Origin: Deltaproteobacteria bacterium
GTDB taxonomy: Bacteria > Myxococcota > XYA12-FULL-58-9
Length of the DNA stretch: 60,524 nucleotides
Assembly: GCA_016218825.1 (NCBI GenBank)
Contig: JACRCV010000065.1
Location: 1 to 60,524 of the forward strand
Direction: 5' to 3'
A model generated the notes under the pieces. That model was not told the DNA's origin, did not search any database, and saw nothing but the letters and a program-made list of their open reading frames with translations. The position numbers and the translations under genes were made by a program. Positions 14,353-24,723 of this stretch are shown one piece after another (position 1 is the stretch's first letter; each line of letters opens with the position of its first letter).

Positions 14353-17295
14353 ATGGGATCTGGTCTCGCGCTCGTCTGGTTGGCGCCGCTCTTCATTGCC
14401 CAGTCCACCGTCGGGGCCGGGGGCGCCGCGAGTGCGTCCGACGGCGCCTCGTGCCCCGAGGTTCCGCACCTGGTCCTCGACGTCGGGCTTTCGGCCGACC
14501 ACGTCCTCTCCGGCACCGCGGTCTGGACCATCACCAACACCGAGGCGGCGCCGCTCGCACAGCTGCAGCTGGCGCTGCTCGCCAACGGCGGCGAAGAGCC
14601 GAACCCGTCGCTGTCCGGCATCGCCAACGCGGCGGCCTACTTCAACGCCTGGGAGCCGGCCAAGACCGATCTGCAGACGGTCGAGGTCGACGGCCACAAG
14701 GCGCCGTTCCATTATCTGCCAAGTGTCGCGGTGAACCAGCGCTACTCGCTGCAGCGGATCTATGCGGTGGTGCCCCTGGCGGCGCCCCTCGCGCCCGGCG
14801 GTTGCGTGCGGCTGGAGACGCACTTCGCGACCACGGTGCCGCACCAGCGCGGCGACGGCGGCCACTTCAACGGCGACACCACCTGGCGCTTCGGGTGGTT
14901 CCCGCAACCGCGGGTGCGGATGAACGGGCAGTGGCAGGACGGCGTGGTGTTCTCCGGCTTCACCCACGTGACCCGCTTCGCGGTCGAGGACCAGAAGACC
15001 GTGATCCTCGGCGCCGACCGGGTGCGCTACGACGCCGACGCCGCCTACGCCCGCTCCGACGTCGTGGTGCGCTCGATCCCGTTCGTGGTCAGCGACCGCC
15101 TGACGCGGACCTCGCGGACCATCGACGGGGTCCGGGTGCACGTCTACACCTACCCCGACCTGGCGCTCTTCGACACCTCGGAGGGAGAAGCGAGAGAGAC
15201 CCTCGCCGAGCTGTCCCGCATCTTGCCGTTCTACCGCAAGGCGTTCGGCGCCTACCGCCTGCATACCTTGCAGGTGCTCGAGTCGCCGCTGTCCTGGGCG
15301 TCGATGGCCGCCGACGGCATGATCCTGCAGAGCGACGTCTTCTTCATCTACGACCGCTCGTGGATCGCGTGGGGGCTGTTCCGGCCGCTCGCCGCGGTGA
15401 TCCTCGCCCACGAGCTCGGTCACCAGTGGTGGGGCGTGGGCGTCGGCGCCGACATGGACGCCGAGAACTGGCTCTCGGAGAGCCTGTCGCAGTTCATGGC
15501 GTACAGCTACAGCGAGGCGCGCTTCGGGACGGAGGGCAACGACTACCTGCGCCCCAACTGGTTCATCCGCGCGCTGGCCGCGAACTTCGGCGGCACGGCG
15601 TTGCCGCAAAACCAGCTGAACCACGAGATCCAGCCGAGCTACACCGACCACCTGCGCTTCGGCGTCGACGGCAGCATCCTGGCGCCGATGCGGAGCCGCG
15701 CCCATCCGGAGGAGAGCGCCTACCTGGTCTACAACAAGGGCTACCTCGCGGTGCGGGCGCTCGCCGGCCTGTTGTCCCCGAGCGGCTTGCGCGCGACCCT
15801 GCGGGCGTTGTTCGCCGAGCGCGCCGGCAGCATCATCACCACCGACGATCTCGCCGCCACCGCGCTCGCGGTGACCGGGGTCGACATTCAGCCGTTCTTG
15901 CACAGCTTCGTGCGCGGCACGGCGCACGCCGATCTCTCGGTGACCGCGGTCGAGAGCGTCGCCCACCGCGGCGGGGTGCGCACCCGGATCACGCTGCACC
16001 GCGACGGCGATCTGACGCTGCCGGCGACGGTGCGCATCGACACCGGAGAGCGGTCCGAGGACGTGGTCTGGGACACCCGCGAGCCCGATCGGGTCGTGGA
16101 GGTGGAGAGCGACGCGGCGCCGCAGGCGGTGAGCGTCGATCCGGACAACTACGTCCCCGACTCCAACCGCGGCAACAACGTCTGGCCGGAGAAGACCCGC
16201 TTCGAGATGTTCGCGCCGCAGCGCAACCCCGACGCGACGACCTACTCGTTCAACCCGCTGCCGATCCACCGCCACTACCTGGCCGGCCTGTCGGTGGGCG
16301 GCGTCGACTACGACAACAACCGCTTCTGGGTCGGCGCCGGCGTCGCCAACGTCCTCGGCGACGCCAAGCGCGAGGGCAAGACGACCTACGCGGTGGAGAG
16401 CAAGGTCTACGGTGAGGCGGCGGTGCCGTCGGGGCGCGCCGCGCAGCTCTCGGCGCTCGCGGAGTCGACCTATCGCCGGGATTGGGACAACGGCGACTAC
16501 GCCGCGGCGAGGCTGACCTTGGCGCACACCGCGGCGCTCTACCAGCCGATCGACGTCGGCTACACCGGGGCGTGGAGCCTGCCGCGCACCACCTTGTCGT
16601 CGCGCGTCGGGGTCGGCGGGGTCTCGATCCCCGGGCGCCCCAGCGTCTGGAGCGACAGGCATCTGAAGAGCCCGGATCGGATCCACGAAGGCGCGGTGCC
16701 GTTTTGCGGCTTGACGTTGGTTCGCGACGAGACCCTGAACTACGGCGCCGCCTTCGAGATCGCGCTCGCCCTGGGGCTGGACCGGAGCCTCGATCGCGCC
16801 TTCGGGGTCGCCGAGAGCGCGGTGACGACGCTGCACGTGATCCCCTACCTCGGGCGGCTGTCGCTCTTCGCCCATGGGTTCGTGGCGAGCGCCGCCGCCG
16901 ACCCGCTGTTCGCGCGGCCGGGCATGAGAGCGCTGCCGTACACCCGGACCGCGGGCATCAACCCGTTCGACGCGGGCGCCGACGCCGGGGTGCTCCTCAA
17001 GGTGCCGGTGCTGCGCGACCTGCGCATCAAGAACGAGCTGACGCTGGGGCTCTTGGTGCTGAACGACGTCTCGCTCGAAGCCCACTACGGGATCGCCACC
17101 GGCAGCGAGTGGCGAGGCGCGCGCGACGACGGCCTCGGGCCTTGGGAGCGGGTAGGCGAGGCCGGGGTCGCGGTGAGGATCGGGCTCGGGTTTCTGGCGT
17201 TCCCGTTCGAGCTCGCGATCGGCATCGGCACGCCGGTGTGGCCGTCGAAGAGCAGCTTCGAAGAGCGCGGCTACTTCATTCGCGCCGGGACGTGA
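14353..17295 (+). CDS. Exported M1-family zinc metallopeptidase with barrel-like C-terminus
   Basis: A 980-residue protein. The start ATG 14353 follows GGAGA and opens a signal peptide (MGSGLALVWLAPLFIAQSTV). Residues about 30-600 form an M1 aminopeptidase unit: HELGH at 353-357 and Glu376 in NWLSESL give the exact HEXXH-x18-E zinc site. The canonical GAMEN exopeptidase motif is not present; the equivalent region reads SMAADGM, so substrate choice may differ. From about residue 640 onward the sequence turns into alternating Gly/aromatic strands (AGLSVGGVDYDNNRFWVGAG ...) ending in IRAGT, like an outer-membrane beta-barrel. The fusion suggests a surface-anchored peptidase. Confidence 0.85.
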   Translation: MGSGLALVWLAPLFIAQSTVGAGGAASASDGASCPEVPHLVLDVGLSADHVLSGTAVWTITNTEAAPLAQLQLALLANGGEEPNPSLSGIANAAAYFNAWEPAKTDLQTVEVDGHKAPFHYLPSVAVNQRYSLQRIYAVVPLAAPLAPGGCVRLETHFATTVPHQRGDGGHFNGDTTWRFGWFPQPRVRMNGQWQDGVVFSGFTHVTRFAVEDQKTVILGADRVRYDADAAYARSDVVVRSIPFVVSDRLTRTSRTIDGVRVHVYTYPDLALFDTSEGEARETLAELSRILPFYRKAFGAYRLHTLQVLESPLSWASMAADGMILQSDVFFIYDRSWIAWGLFRPLAAVILAHELGHQWWGVGVGADMDAENWLSESLSQFMAYSYSEARFGTEGNDYLRPNWFIRALAANFGGTALPQNQLNHEIQPSYTDHLRFGVDGSILAPMRSRAHPEESAYLVYNKGYLAVRALAGLLSPSGLRATLRALFAERAGSIITTDDLAATALAVTGVDIQPFLHSFVRGTAHADLSVTAVESVAHRGGVRTRITLHRDGDLTLPATVRIDTGERSEDVVWDTREPDRVVEVESDAAPQAVSVDPDNYVPDSNRGNNVWPEKTRFEMFAPQRNPDATTYSFNPLPIHRHYLAGLSVGGVDYDNNRFWVGAGVANVLGDAKREGKTTYAVESKVYGEAAVPSGRAAQLSALAESTYRRDWDNGDYAAARLTLAHTAALYQPIDVGYTGAWSLPRTTLSSRVGVGGVSIPGRPSVWSDRHLKSPDRIHEGAVPFCGLTLVRDETLNYGAAFEIALALGLDRSLDRAFGVAESAVTTLHVIPYLGRLSLFAHGFVASAAADPLFARPGMRALPYTRTAGINPFDAGADAGVLLKVPVLRDLRIKNELTLGLLVLNDVSLEAHYGIATGSEWRGARDDGLGPWERVGEAGVAVRIGLGFLAFPFELAIGIGTPVWPSKSSFEERGYFIRAGT

Positions 17296-17426
17296 CGTTT
17301 TTGACCGGTTTCGCCGTGGGCCGATCGTTCCGCGCCCTTTCTTGCGTTCCTCGCGCTCGCGGCTTCGCCTCCGCGCTGCGGTACCGGCGGGCGCGACCGT
17401 ATTCTCAAGCCATGGCGCACGGGGCT

Positions 17427-17711
17427 CTAGCTCGTCCGACCGGGGTTGGGCTTGAACCCGGCGAGCGCCAGCATCGCCGCCGGCGGCACGTGGCCGCGGG
17501 CGATGCTGTCTTCGACCTCCTCGTGGGCGAGCTCCTGCACCAGGTTCTGGATCATCTGGTCGGAGGCCAGCTGCTCGTAGACCTTCTGCGAGTCGGGGCC
17601 CTCGAGGTGCGGGTGCTTGCGGATCGCCGCGGCGATGTCGAGCTTGATCTGCACGCCGAGCAGCTTGCGGTACTCGGCCATCAGGTCGTCTTCTTTGGGC
17701 ACAGAGGACAT
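17427..17711 (-). CDS. Small helical protein of unknown function
   Basis: A 94-residue protein predicted to be all helix (EYRKLLGVQIKLDIAAAIRK, KVYEQLASDQMIQNLVQEL). ATG 17709-17711 is chosen because GAGGGG precedes it by five bases; an in-frame ATG at 17759 would add 16 unlikely residues. There is no signal or membrane segment. It is convergent with the peptidase gene. No family is recognised. Confidence 0.65.
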   Translation of the reverse strand: MSSVPKEDDLMAEYRKLLGVQIKLDIAAAIRKHPHLEGPDSQKVYEQLASDQMIQNLVQELAHEEVEDSIARGHVPPAAMLALAGFKPNPGRTS

Positions 17712-17777
17712 GACACCCCTCGTCGCGCGGCCAGGCGCAACGCTCGTCGCGCATGGCATTGGTCAGAAATTTTGGCG

Positions 17778-17790
17778 CCGAATGATTCGG
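17778..17790. promoter_or_regulatory. Palindrome, possible operator
   Basis: CCGAAT-G-ATTCGG is a perfect 13-bp palindrome 67 bp upstream of the small helical gene and 8 bp from a TAGGCT (minus strand, 17798-17803) that resembles the -10 boxes in this window. No convincing -35 box was found. Confidence 0.3.
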
Positions 17791-17900
17791 TCCAGCTAGC
17801 CTATTCGTCTTGGTTATCGGGTTCTGGATGCGTTGGATGCCTGAATAACGTCACGAGGTTCGACGACCGGATCACAGCTAGCGCCCCGTTTTCATGACTA

Positions 17901-18034
17901 TTTGTTCGGGCGGTCGCGACCTCGCACGATCGCCGCCGGCGGCCGCCGTACGTGGCGCGCAGGAAGAAGAGGCACGGCCCGCCTACGGCAGCCGCGACCT
18001 GTCGGTGGATTTGAGGCCGAGACTGCGCGAACAA
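17901..18034. repeat. Inverted pair of a dispersed repeat (REPIN-like)
   Basis: Two copies face each other. Copy A (plus, 17901-17963) begins TTTGTTCGGGCGGTC; copy B (minus, 17974-18034) begins TTTGTTCGCGCAGTC. The first 23 bases agree at 19 positions, and a second conserved block GCGGC(C/T)GCCGTA follows after a variable middle. A third copy lies at 20244-20305. An element bounded by TTTGTTCG and CGAACAAA in a gene-free gap resembles REP doublets or a small non-autonomous element. Confidence 0.6.
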
Positions 18035-18085
18035 ATGCGTCCTGGTGGGTCGTTGCCGAAGAAGGAAATCGATCCGACCCGGGCC

Positions 18086-18940
18086 TTAGATGTGGAGCTG
18101 CCGATTGTCGATGAGCCGAGTCTTGCCGAAGAAGACCGCGACCGCGGCCAGGGCATCGCGATCCAGGGTCGTGATCGGCCGGAGGGTGAGCGCGTCGACG
18201 ACCTCGACGTAGTCGACGCGCGCGGTGTCCGCCGCTTCGATCATCGTCCGCATCAGGGCCCGCAACGCCTCGGCGTGGCGCTCGCCCGCCGCGACCCGGT
18301 TCGCCACCGCGGCGAGCGCCTGCGACAGACAGACCGCCTGGGCGCGCTCGCGCGGGCTGAGGTAGACGTTGCGCGAGCTCATCGCCAAGCCGTCCGGCTC
18401 GCGGACGATCGGGCAGCCGATGACGTCGACCCCGAGCCAGAGGTCCTTCGCCATCCGTCTTATCACCGCGAGCTGCTGGAAGTCCTTCTCGCCGAAGTAG
18501 GCGCGATCCGCCCGCGCCATCCGCAGCAGCATCAACACCACGGTCGCGACGCCGCGGAAATGCCCGGGCCGCGAGGCGCCGCACAGCGTGCTCGCGATCT
18601 CGCCCGGCACCACGTAGGTGTCGAACCCCGCCGGATACATCGCTTCCTTCTCCGGGACGAACACCAGGTCCACGCCGGCGGCGCTGAGCTTCGCAAGATC
18701 TCCACCCAGATCGCGGGGATAGCGGGCCAGGTCCTCCTTCGGCCCGAACTGGGTCGGGTTCACGAAGATCGACGCCACGACCCGTGCGCACTCGGCCTTC
18801 GCGCGCCGCACCAGCGACACGTGGCCTTCGTGCAGGTAGCCCATCGTCGGCACGACGCCGATGGTGTGGCCGCCGCGGTGCTGCTCCTCGGCCCAGGTGA
18901 TCAGCGCCTCGGGCTCTTTGATGACGGGGGCGATGGGCAT
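18086..18940 (-). CDS. panC: Pantothenate synthetase
   Basis: A 284-residue enzyme that joins pantoate and beta-alanine using ATP to give pantothenate, the last step before coenzyme A synthesis proper. Family motifs are intact: PTMGYLHEGHVSLV (the HxGH nucleotide signature), the DFQQL and RMAKDL segments, and MSSRNVYLSPRER. The length matches the usual 280-290 residues from ATG 18938-18940. It lies 26 bp after panB on the same strand, forming a panB-panC operon. No panD or panE is nearby. Confidence 0.95.
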   Translation of the reverse strand: MPIAPVIKEPEALITWAEEQHRGGHTIGVVPTMGYLHEGHVSLVRRAKAECARVVASIFVNPTQFGPKEDLARYPRDLGGDLAKLSAAGVDLVFVPEKEAMYPAGFDTYVVPGEIASTLCGASRPGHFRGVATVVLMLLRMARADRAYFGEKDFQQLAVIRRMAKDLWLGVDVIGCPIVREPDGLAMSSRNVYLSPRERAQAVCLSQALAAVANRVAAGERHAEALRALMRTMIEAADTARVDYVEVVDALTLRPITTLDRDALAAVAVFFGKTRLIDNRQLHI

Positions 18941-18966
18941 CGGCGCGAGGGCGTCCAGGCAGGGAG

Positions 18967-19845
18967 CTAGACCGGCACGCCGTAGACGCGCTCGGGCCCG
19001 TCGGCCTCCGGCAGATCTTCGACCAGGCGCAAGGTCTTGGCGTGGAAGGTGTGCTCCTCGGCCGGGAACACCCCGGTGCGCACCTCCTCGGCGTACTGGC
19101 GAACCGCGGCGAGGACGGTGGCGTTCAGGTCGGAGAAGGTCTTGAGGAACTTGGGTTTGAAGCCCGGGTTCAGGCCCAACAGGTCGTAGCCCACCAGCAC
19201 CTGGCCGTCGCACCGGGCGCCGGCGCCGATGCCGATCGTCGGCACCGTGAGGCGATCGGTCACCTCGGCGGCGAGCTCGGCGGGGATCGATTCGAGCACG
19301 ACGGCGTAGCAGCCGGCGTCCTCGAGGGCGCGGGCGTCGGCGACGATCTCGTGCGCCGTTGAGCGCTCCTTGCCCTGGACCTTGAAGCCGCCCAGCTGGT
19401 GCACGCTCTGCGGCGTCAGGCCGATGTGGCCCATCACCGGGATGCCGGCGGCGACGATCTTGGCGATCTGCGGCAATACTCTCTGGCCGCCCTCGAGCTT
19501 CACCGCGTGCGCGCCACCCTCTTGGATCAGGCGGCCGGCGGAGCGCAGCGCCTCCTCGGGCGACACCTGGTACGACATGAAAGGCATGTCGGCGACCAGG
19601 TGGGCGCGCCTCGAGCCCCGGGCCACCGCGGCGGTGTGATAGAGGACGTGCTCCAGGGTCACCGGCAGGGTGTTCTTGTGGCCCTGGACCACCATGCCCA
19701 GCGAGTCGCCGACGAGCAGCGCGTCGACGCCGGCGTTGTCGAAGATCGCGGCGAAGGTGGCGTCATAGGCGGTCACCATCACGATGCGCTCGCGCTTCGC
19801 CTTCATCTGCAGCAGATCGGGGACGGTGACGGGCTTGTCGTTCAT
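18967..19845 (-). CDS. panB: 3-methyl-2-oxobutanoate hydroxymethyltransferase
   Basis: A 292-residue enzyme that makes ketopantoate from 2-oxoisovalerate and methylene-tetrahydrofolate. Motifs include [33 protein letters not shown] and KLEGG, with the conserved Glu region [12 protein letters not shown] 19843-19845 has GGAGG six bases upstream. The last 25 residues are a short extra tail. It is the first gene of the panBC pair; a promoter is proposed at 19969-19997. Confidence 0.95.
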   Translation of the reverse strand: MNDKPVTVPDLLQMKAKRERIVMVTAYDATFAAIFDNAGVDALLVGDSLGMVVQGHKNTLPVTLEHVLYHTAAVARGSRRAHLVADMPFMSYQVSPEEALRSAGRLIQEGGAHAVKLEGGQRVLPQIAKIVAAGIPVMGHIGLTPQSVHQLGGFKVQGKERSTAHEIVADARALEDAGCYAVVLESIPAELAAEVTDRLTVPTIGIGAGARCDGQVLVGYDLLGLNPGFKPKFLKTFSDLNATVLAAVRQYAEEVRTGVFPAEEHTFHAKTLRLVEDLPEADGPERVYGVPV

Positions 19846-19968
19846 CCACAACCTCCGTCTCGGTCCCGTGTGGGATCCGAGCGTCGGGTGAAACCACGTC
19901 GGCGGCGGGTCGTCGGGCTGTCGCGCTCGCGTCCGAGTCACGGGCCTCGTCACCGTCGACGCGCCTCT

Positions 19969-19997
19969 AAGCTAGCCTGCACGACCGATGATCACAA
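19969..19997 (-). promoter_or_regulatory. Predicted panBC promoter
   Basis: On the minus strand TTGTGA (19992-19997), 17 bp, TAGCTT (19969-19974). The -10 shares TAG-x-x-T with other promoters in the window. The leader to panB would be about 115 nt. Confidence 0.4.
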
Positions 19998-20178
19998 GCA
20001 CGACTTCGAGGAGAAGTGGACCCGGTCGCGTGCTCTCGTCTCACGGGGCGACTCGGTCGGGGGAAACCGGAGCCGCCAGAGGTCCGCGCGACCGGGCCCA
20101 CGCCTACATTGCGTACGCCGCGGCCGACGCGCAAGGGCGCGCGCGGGCCGCGTTCGATTCGGCCGCGCTGTGCTCCTC

Positions 20179-20206
20179 GGGGGAGGGGGTGACTCGCGGC
20201 TCCCCC
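20179..20206 (-). terminator. GC hairpin downstream of the TlpA-like gene
   Basis: GGGGGAG (20179-20185) pairs with CTCCCCC (20200-20206) around a 14-nt loop. It lies past the 3' end of the minus-strand TlpA-like gene, beyond the repeat copy. There is no U-tract. Confidence 0.3.
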
Positions 20207-20243
20207 ACTGCGGTGCGCGCGCGGCCTCGATCGAGTAGTGTGG

Positions 20244-20305
20244 CTCCTGGCCACCTACGGCGGCAGCTCCGTTTGGATGAGGCGAGGCCGAGACCGCCCG
20301 AACAA
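20244..20305 (-). repeat. Dispersed repeat, single copy C
   Basis: On the minus strand it begins TTGTTCGGGCGGTCTCGGCC, matching copy A at 22 of the first 24 positions from TTGTTC, and ends in GCCGCCGTAGGTGGCCAGGA, close to copy A's matching block. It sits 27 bp past the stop of the TlpA-like gene and could be part of its transcript. Confidence 0.6.
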
Positions 20306-20332
20306 GAAGGTCAGAGGTTTTGCGTGGGGAAG

Positions 20333-20977
20333 CTACTCGCCCTGGTGCTCGTTGCCGTCGGCGTGCGCGGTGGCGGTCTTCGGGCTGGTCATGTGCGCCG
20401 CGATCTCGGGCGGGATCGGGGCGTCGAGCGGCTCGCCGAGCGCGGTGCGGATCTGGTCCAATAGCTTCTTGGAGATGTCGTCGCTGTAGCCGACGTTCAC
20501 CATCGCCACCTTGCCGTCGGTGTCGACCAGATAGACGCACGGCAGCTTCGAGATGAAGTAGCGCTTGGCGACGATGTTGAAGCGGTCCGAGATCACCGGG
20601 AAGGTGACGCCGTGCTTCTTGATCAGCTTCTTGACGATGTCGAGGTCCTTGTCTTCCTTGTCGATCGAGACCGACACCACCATCAGGCCGGCGTCTTTGT
20701 ACTGCCGGTAGAGCGCCTCGACGAACGGCATCTCGCGCTTGCACGGCTCGCAGTAGGTGGCGAAGAAGGTGAGCAGCACCGCCTTCTTCCGGGTCTTCGC
20801 CTTGTCGCCGACGAAGTCGTCGAGCCGCACCCAGCCCATCCCCGACTCGGCGGTGTTCAAGGCTTTGAGCGAAAACGAGTTCACGGCTTCGCCGACCTCG
20901 TAGCGGTCCTTGCCAGCGGCCTGCGCCACGGACGACGCGAACAGCAAGACGGCGAAGAGCACACGGACAACTGGCAT
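20333..20977 (-). CDS. Exported TlpA/ResA-like thioredoxin-fold protein
   Basis: A 214-residue periplasmic thiol-disulfide protein. ATG 20975-20977 is preferred over the ATG five codons upstream because AAGGAG lies six bases before it. It opens a signal peptide (MPVVRVLFAVLLFASSVAQA). The active-site motif is FFATYCEPCKREMP, with CEPC as the redox pair; the cis-proline region is KLPCVYLVDTDG. There is an unusual extra Cys next to that proline. Roles of the family include cytochrome c maturation and disulfide reduction; no cytochrome genes are nearby, so the partner is unknown. The Asp/His-rich tail is unlike a core TlpA. Confidence 0.85.
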   Translation of the reverse strand: MPVVRVLFAVLLFASSVAQAAGKDRYEVGEAVNSFSLKALNTAESGMGWVRLDDFVGDKAKTRKKAVLLTFFATYCEPCKREMPFVEALYRQYKDAGLMVVSVSIDKEDKDLDIVKKLIKKHGVTFPVISDRFNIVAKRYFISKLPCVYLVDTDGKVAMVNVGYSDDISKKLLDQIRTALGEPLDAPIPPEIAAHMTSPKTATAHADGNEHQGE

Positions 20978-21053
20978 CACGGACTCCTTCATGCGGAAAA
21001 ACAGGGCGCTTCATCGCACACCGGCGCGGCGTTGTCCAAGTGAAGCGTCGCGG

Positions 21054-21082
21054 TTGCTTGGGCGCGCGGCCGGGCGTAGGCT
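21054..21082 (+). promoter_or_regulatory. Predicted promoter of the beta-oxidation operon
   Basis: TTGCTT (21054-21059), 17 bp, TAGGCT (21077-21082), followed by a leader of about 33 nt to ATG 21122. The pattern matches other promoters proposed here. Confidence 0.5.
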
Positions 21083-21121
21083 CGGCTCGCGAAACCCGGG
21101 GCGGGTTTCCTTGGAGGAGCT

Positions 21122-23497
21122 ATGGCCGAACGACTCGACACCGCGGCAGTTCTGGGCGCAGGCGTCATGGGCGCGGGCATCGCGGCGCACCTGGCCGGGG
21201 CGGGCGTCCGCACCCACCTGCTCGACATCGTGCCACCGGACCTCAAGGACCGGGACAAGAACAACCCCGAGGCGCGAAACGGCTTCGCGCGGAGCGGCAT
21301 CGACAAGGCGCTGAAGTCCAAGCCGGCGACGTTCTATGATCCGGACGCGGCGCGCCTGGTCGTGCCCGGGAACTTCGAGGACCACCTCGACCGGCTCGGC
21401 GAGTGCGACCTGATCATCGAGGCGGTGGTCGAGAAGCTCGAGATCAAGAAGAGCCTGTTCGCCAAGGTCGCGGCCAAGGCCAAGCCCACCGCGATCCTCG
21501 CCTCCAACACCAGCGGCCGGTCGATCGCCGGGATCACCGCGGACCTCCCCGAGGCGGCACAGAAGCGCTTTGTCGTCATGCACTTCTTCAACCCGGTGCG
21601 CTACATGCGCCTCCTCGAGATCGTGCCCGGCCCGAAGACCGACAAGGCGGTGATCGAGGCGGCGGCGCGCATCGGCCTGTGGCTCGGCAAGGGGATCGTC
21701 TACGGCAAGGACACCCCGAACTTCGTCGCCAACCGCATCGGCGTCTACGGCCTGATGAAGACTATCCAGCTCTTGGGGCAGGACGGCTACAGCATCGAAG
21801 AGGTCGACAAGATCGTCGGCAAGCCGATGGGGCGGCCGGGCTCGGCGGCGTTCGGCACCGGGGACCTGGTCGGCATCGACACCTTCGTGCACGTGGCGCA
21901 GAACTGCTACGACTCGCTGCCCAAAGATGAGGAGCGCGAGGTCTTCAAGATGCCGGCCTGGGTGCTGGACCTGGTGAAGTCCGGGCGCACCGGGCGCAAG
22001 GCGGGCGGCGGCTTCTACAAGAAGGTGGGCGAGGAGATCCAGGTCCTGGACGTCGGCACCGGCAAGTACCGGCCGCAGGCCAAGATCCGCTACGAGTCGC
22101 TCGGCGCGGCCAAGGGCATCGACGACAGCGGCGCCCGACTCAAGGCGCTGGTGAACGCCGACGATCGGGCCGGCAAGCTCGCCTGGAAGCTGACCGCGCA
22201 CACGCTCGCCTACTCGGCGAGGAGGCTGGGCGAGATCGCCGACGACGTCGTCAACGTCGATCGGGCGATGCGCTGGGGCTTCAACTGGGACCAGGGGCCG
22301 TTCGAGGCCTGGGACGCGATCGGCGTCGCGGCGTCGACCGAGCGCATGGTCAAAGAAGGCGTCGCGGTGCCCAAATGGGTCACCGACATGCTCGCCTCGG
22401 GGCAGAAGAGCTTCTACGACGGCAAGGCGTCGGCGCGGCGCTACTTCGACCTGGCGACCAAGAAGCCCAAGGCGATGCCGCAGGACGCCCGCCACATCCA
22501 GCTCGCCGCGGTGCACGACGAAGAGAAGCGCGTCATCAAGGAGAACCTGGCGGCGTCGCTCTTGGACCTCGGCAACGGCTGTCTGTGCGTCGAGGTGCAC
22601 ACGAAGATGAACACCATCGACGCCGACGTCCTGGCGATGCTGCAAGAGGGCGTCGACGTCGCCGAGAAGAGCTTCGAGGCGATGGTCATCGCCAACGACG
22701 GCGAGTGCTTCGGGGCCGGCGCCAACTTGATGCTGATCTTCATGGCGTCGCAGCAGAAGCGCTGGGAAGAGCTCGACCGGATCATCCGCATGTTCCACCA
22801 CACGATGCAAAAGGTGCGCTACGCCAAGGTGCCGTCGGTCGCCGCGCCCTTCGGCTACACCTTCGGTGGGGTCTGCGAGCTCGCGATGTCGACCACCGCC
22901 GCCGAGGCCCACGCCGAGACCTACGTCGGCCTGGTCGAGGTCGGCGCCGGCGTCATCCCCGCGGGGACCGGCTGTACGAGGCTCGTGGAGCGCTTCACCG
23001 CCGACGTCGCTCAGGTGCCAAACGCCGATCCGCTGTACTTCATCGCCCAGGCGTTCCTGAACATCGCCACCGCGAAGGTCGCGACCGGGGCCGAAGAGGC
23101 CCGGCGCCTGCGCTACCTGCGCCAAAGCGACGGGATCACGCTGAACCGCGATCAACTGACCCGCCACGCCTGCGAGCGGGCGCTAGGGCTGGCGCGGGCA
23201 GGGTACCGGCCACCGCGACCCCCGGTGTTGAAGGCTGCCGGCGTCGACGTCGGCAAGACGTTGGAGATGCAAGCGTGGGGGATGGCGGAGGGTGGCTTCG
23301 CCACGCCTTACGACCTCCACATTGCCAAGAAGGTGGCGCACATCCTCACCGGCGGCAACGTCGCCGCCGGCACCGAGCTCTCCGAGTCCCATTACTTGGA
23401 CCTCGAGCGCGAGGCGTTCTTGTCGCTGTGCGGCGAGGAGAAGAGCCAGGCGCGGATGCAGAGCCTGCTCACCACCAACAAGCCACTTCGGAACTAG
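21122..23497 (+). CDS. fadN: 3-hydroxyacyl-CoA dehydrogenase / enoyl-CoA hydratase, FadN type
   Basis: A 791-residue bifunctional beta-oxidation enzyme. The dehydrogenase comes first: NAD-binding [13 protein letters not shown] at residues 12-24, the SNTSG segment, the catalytic HFFNP region and NFVANRIG. The crotonase domain is C-terminal (residues about 480-700), with [10 protein letters not shown] and [10 protein letters not shown] forming the oxyanion site. This order is that of FadN, opposite to FadB/FadJ, and the length matches FadN closely. GGAGGAG precedes ATG 21122. It is followed after 26 bp by the thiolase, as in fadNA operons; no acyl-CoA dehydrogenase is adjacent. Confidence 0.92.
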   Translation: MAERLDTAAVLGAGVMGAGIAAHLAGAGVRTHLLDIVPPDLKDRDKNNPEARNGFARSGIDKALKSKPATFYDPDAARLVVPGNFEDHLDRLGECDLIIEAVVEKLEIKKSLFAKVAAKAKPTAILASNTSGRSIAGITADLPEAAQKRFVVMHFFNPVRYMRLLEIVPGPKTDKAVIEAAARIGLWLGKGIVYGKDTPNFVANRIGVYGLMKTIQLLGQDGYSIEEVDKIVGKPMGRPGSAAFGTGDLVGIDTFVHVAQNCYDSLPKDEEREVFKMPAWVLDLVKSGRTGRKAGGGFYKKVGEEIQVLDVGTGKYRPQAKIRYESLGAAKGIDDSGARLKALVNADDRAGKLAWKLTAHTLAYSARRLGEIADDVVNVDRAMRWGFNWDQGPFEAWDAIGVAASTERMVKEGVAVPKWVTDMLASGQKSFYDGKASARRYFDLATKKPKAMPQDARHIQLAAVHDEEKRVIKENLAASLLDLGNGCLCVEVHTKMNTIDADVLAMLQEGVDVAEKSFEAMVIANDGECFGAGANLMLIFMASQQKRWEELDRIIRMFHHTMQKVRYAKVPSVAAPFGYTFGGVCELAMSTTAAEAHAETYVGLVEVGAGVIPAGTGCTRLVERFTADVAQVPNADPLYFIAQAFLNIATAKVATGAEEARRLRYLRQSDGITLNRDQLTRHACERALGLARAGYRPPRPPVLKAAGVDVGKTLEMQAWGMAEGGFATPYDLHIAKKVAHILTGGNVAAGTELSESHYLDLEREAFLSLCGEEKSQARMQSLLTTNKPLRN

Positions 23498-23523
23498 GTC
23501 TTCGAGGCCTCGCGAGGTTCAGC

Positions 23524-24699
<1,176 letters not shown>

Positions 24700-24723
24700 C
24701 TCCTGAAAGGCAAGGCTGTCGCA

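Larger units (their letters stand above)
17712..18085. other. Intergenic region (374 bp)
   Basis: No gene is supported. It holds a 13-bp palindrome at 17778-17790 and an inverted pair of a dispersed repeat at 17901-18034, described separately. It is noticeably more AT-rich around 17760-17910. Confidence 0.6.
19846..20332. other. Intergenic region (487 bp)
   Basis: No coding region is supported; open frames here are Arg/Pro/Ser-rich shadows without ribosome sites. The left part carries the panB promoter, the middle a GC hairpin at 20179-20206, and the right part the third copy of the dispersed repeat. Confidence 0.55.

Noticed and set aside
12757-17754. Very long minus-strand open frame (1665 codons)
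   Set aside because: It is antisense to the M1 peptidase and the coiled-coil tail, has Arg/Pro/Gly/Ala low-complexity content and no domains. High-GC DNA yields such frames opposite real genes.
19846-20332. Plus-strand open frame in the panB-TlpA gap
   Set aside because: No ribosome site, Arg/Ser/Pro-rich translation and no domain; it also runs through the dispersed repeat and the antisense of the TlpA gene.
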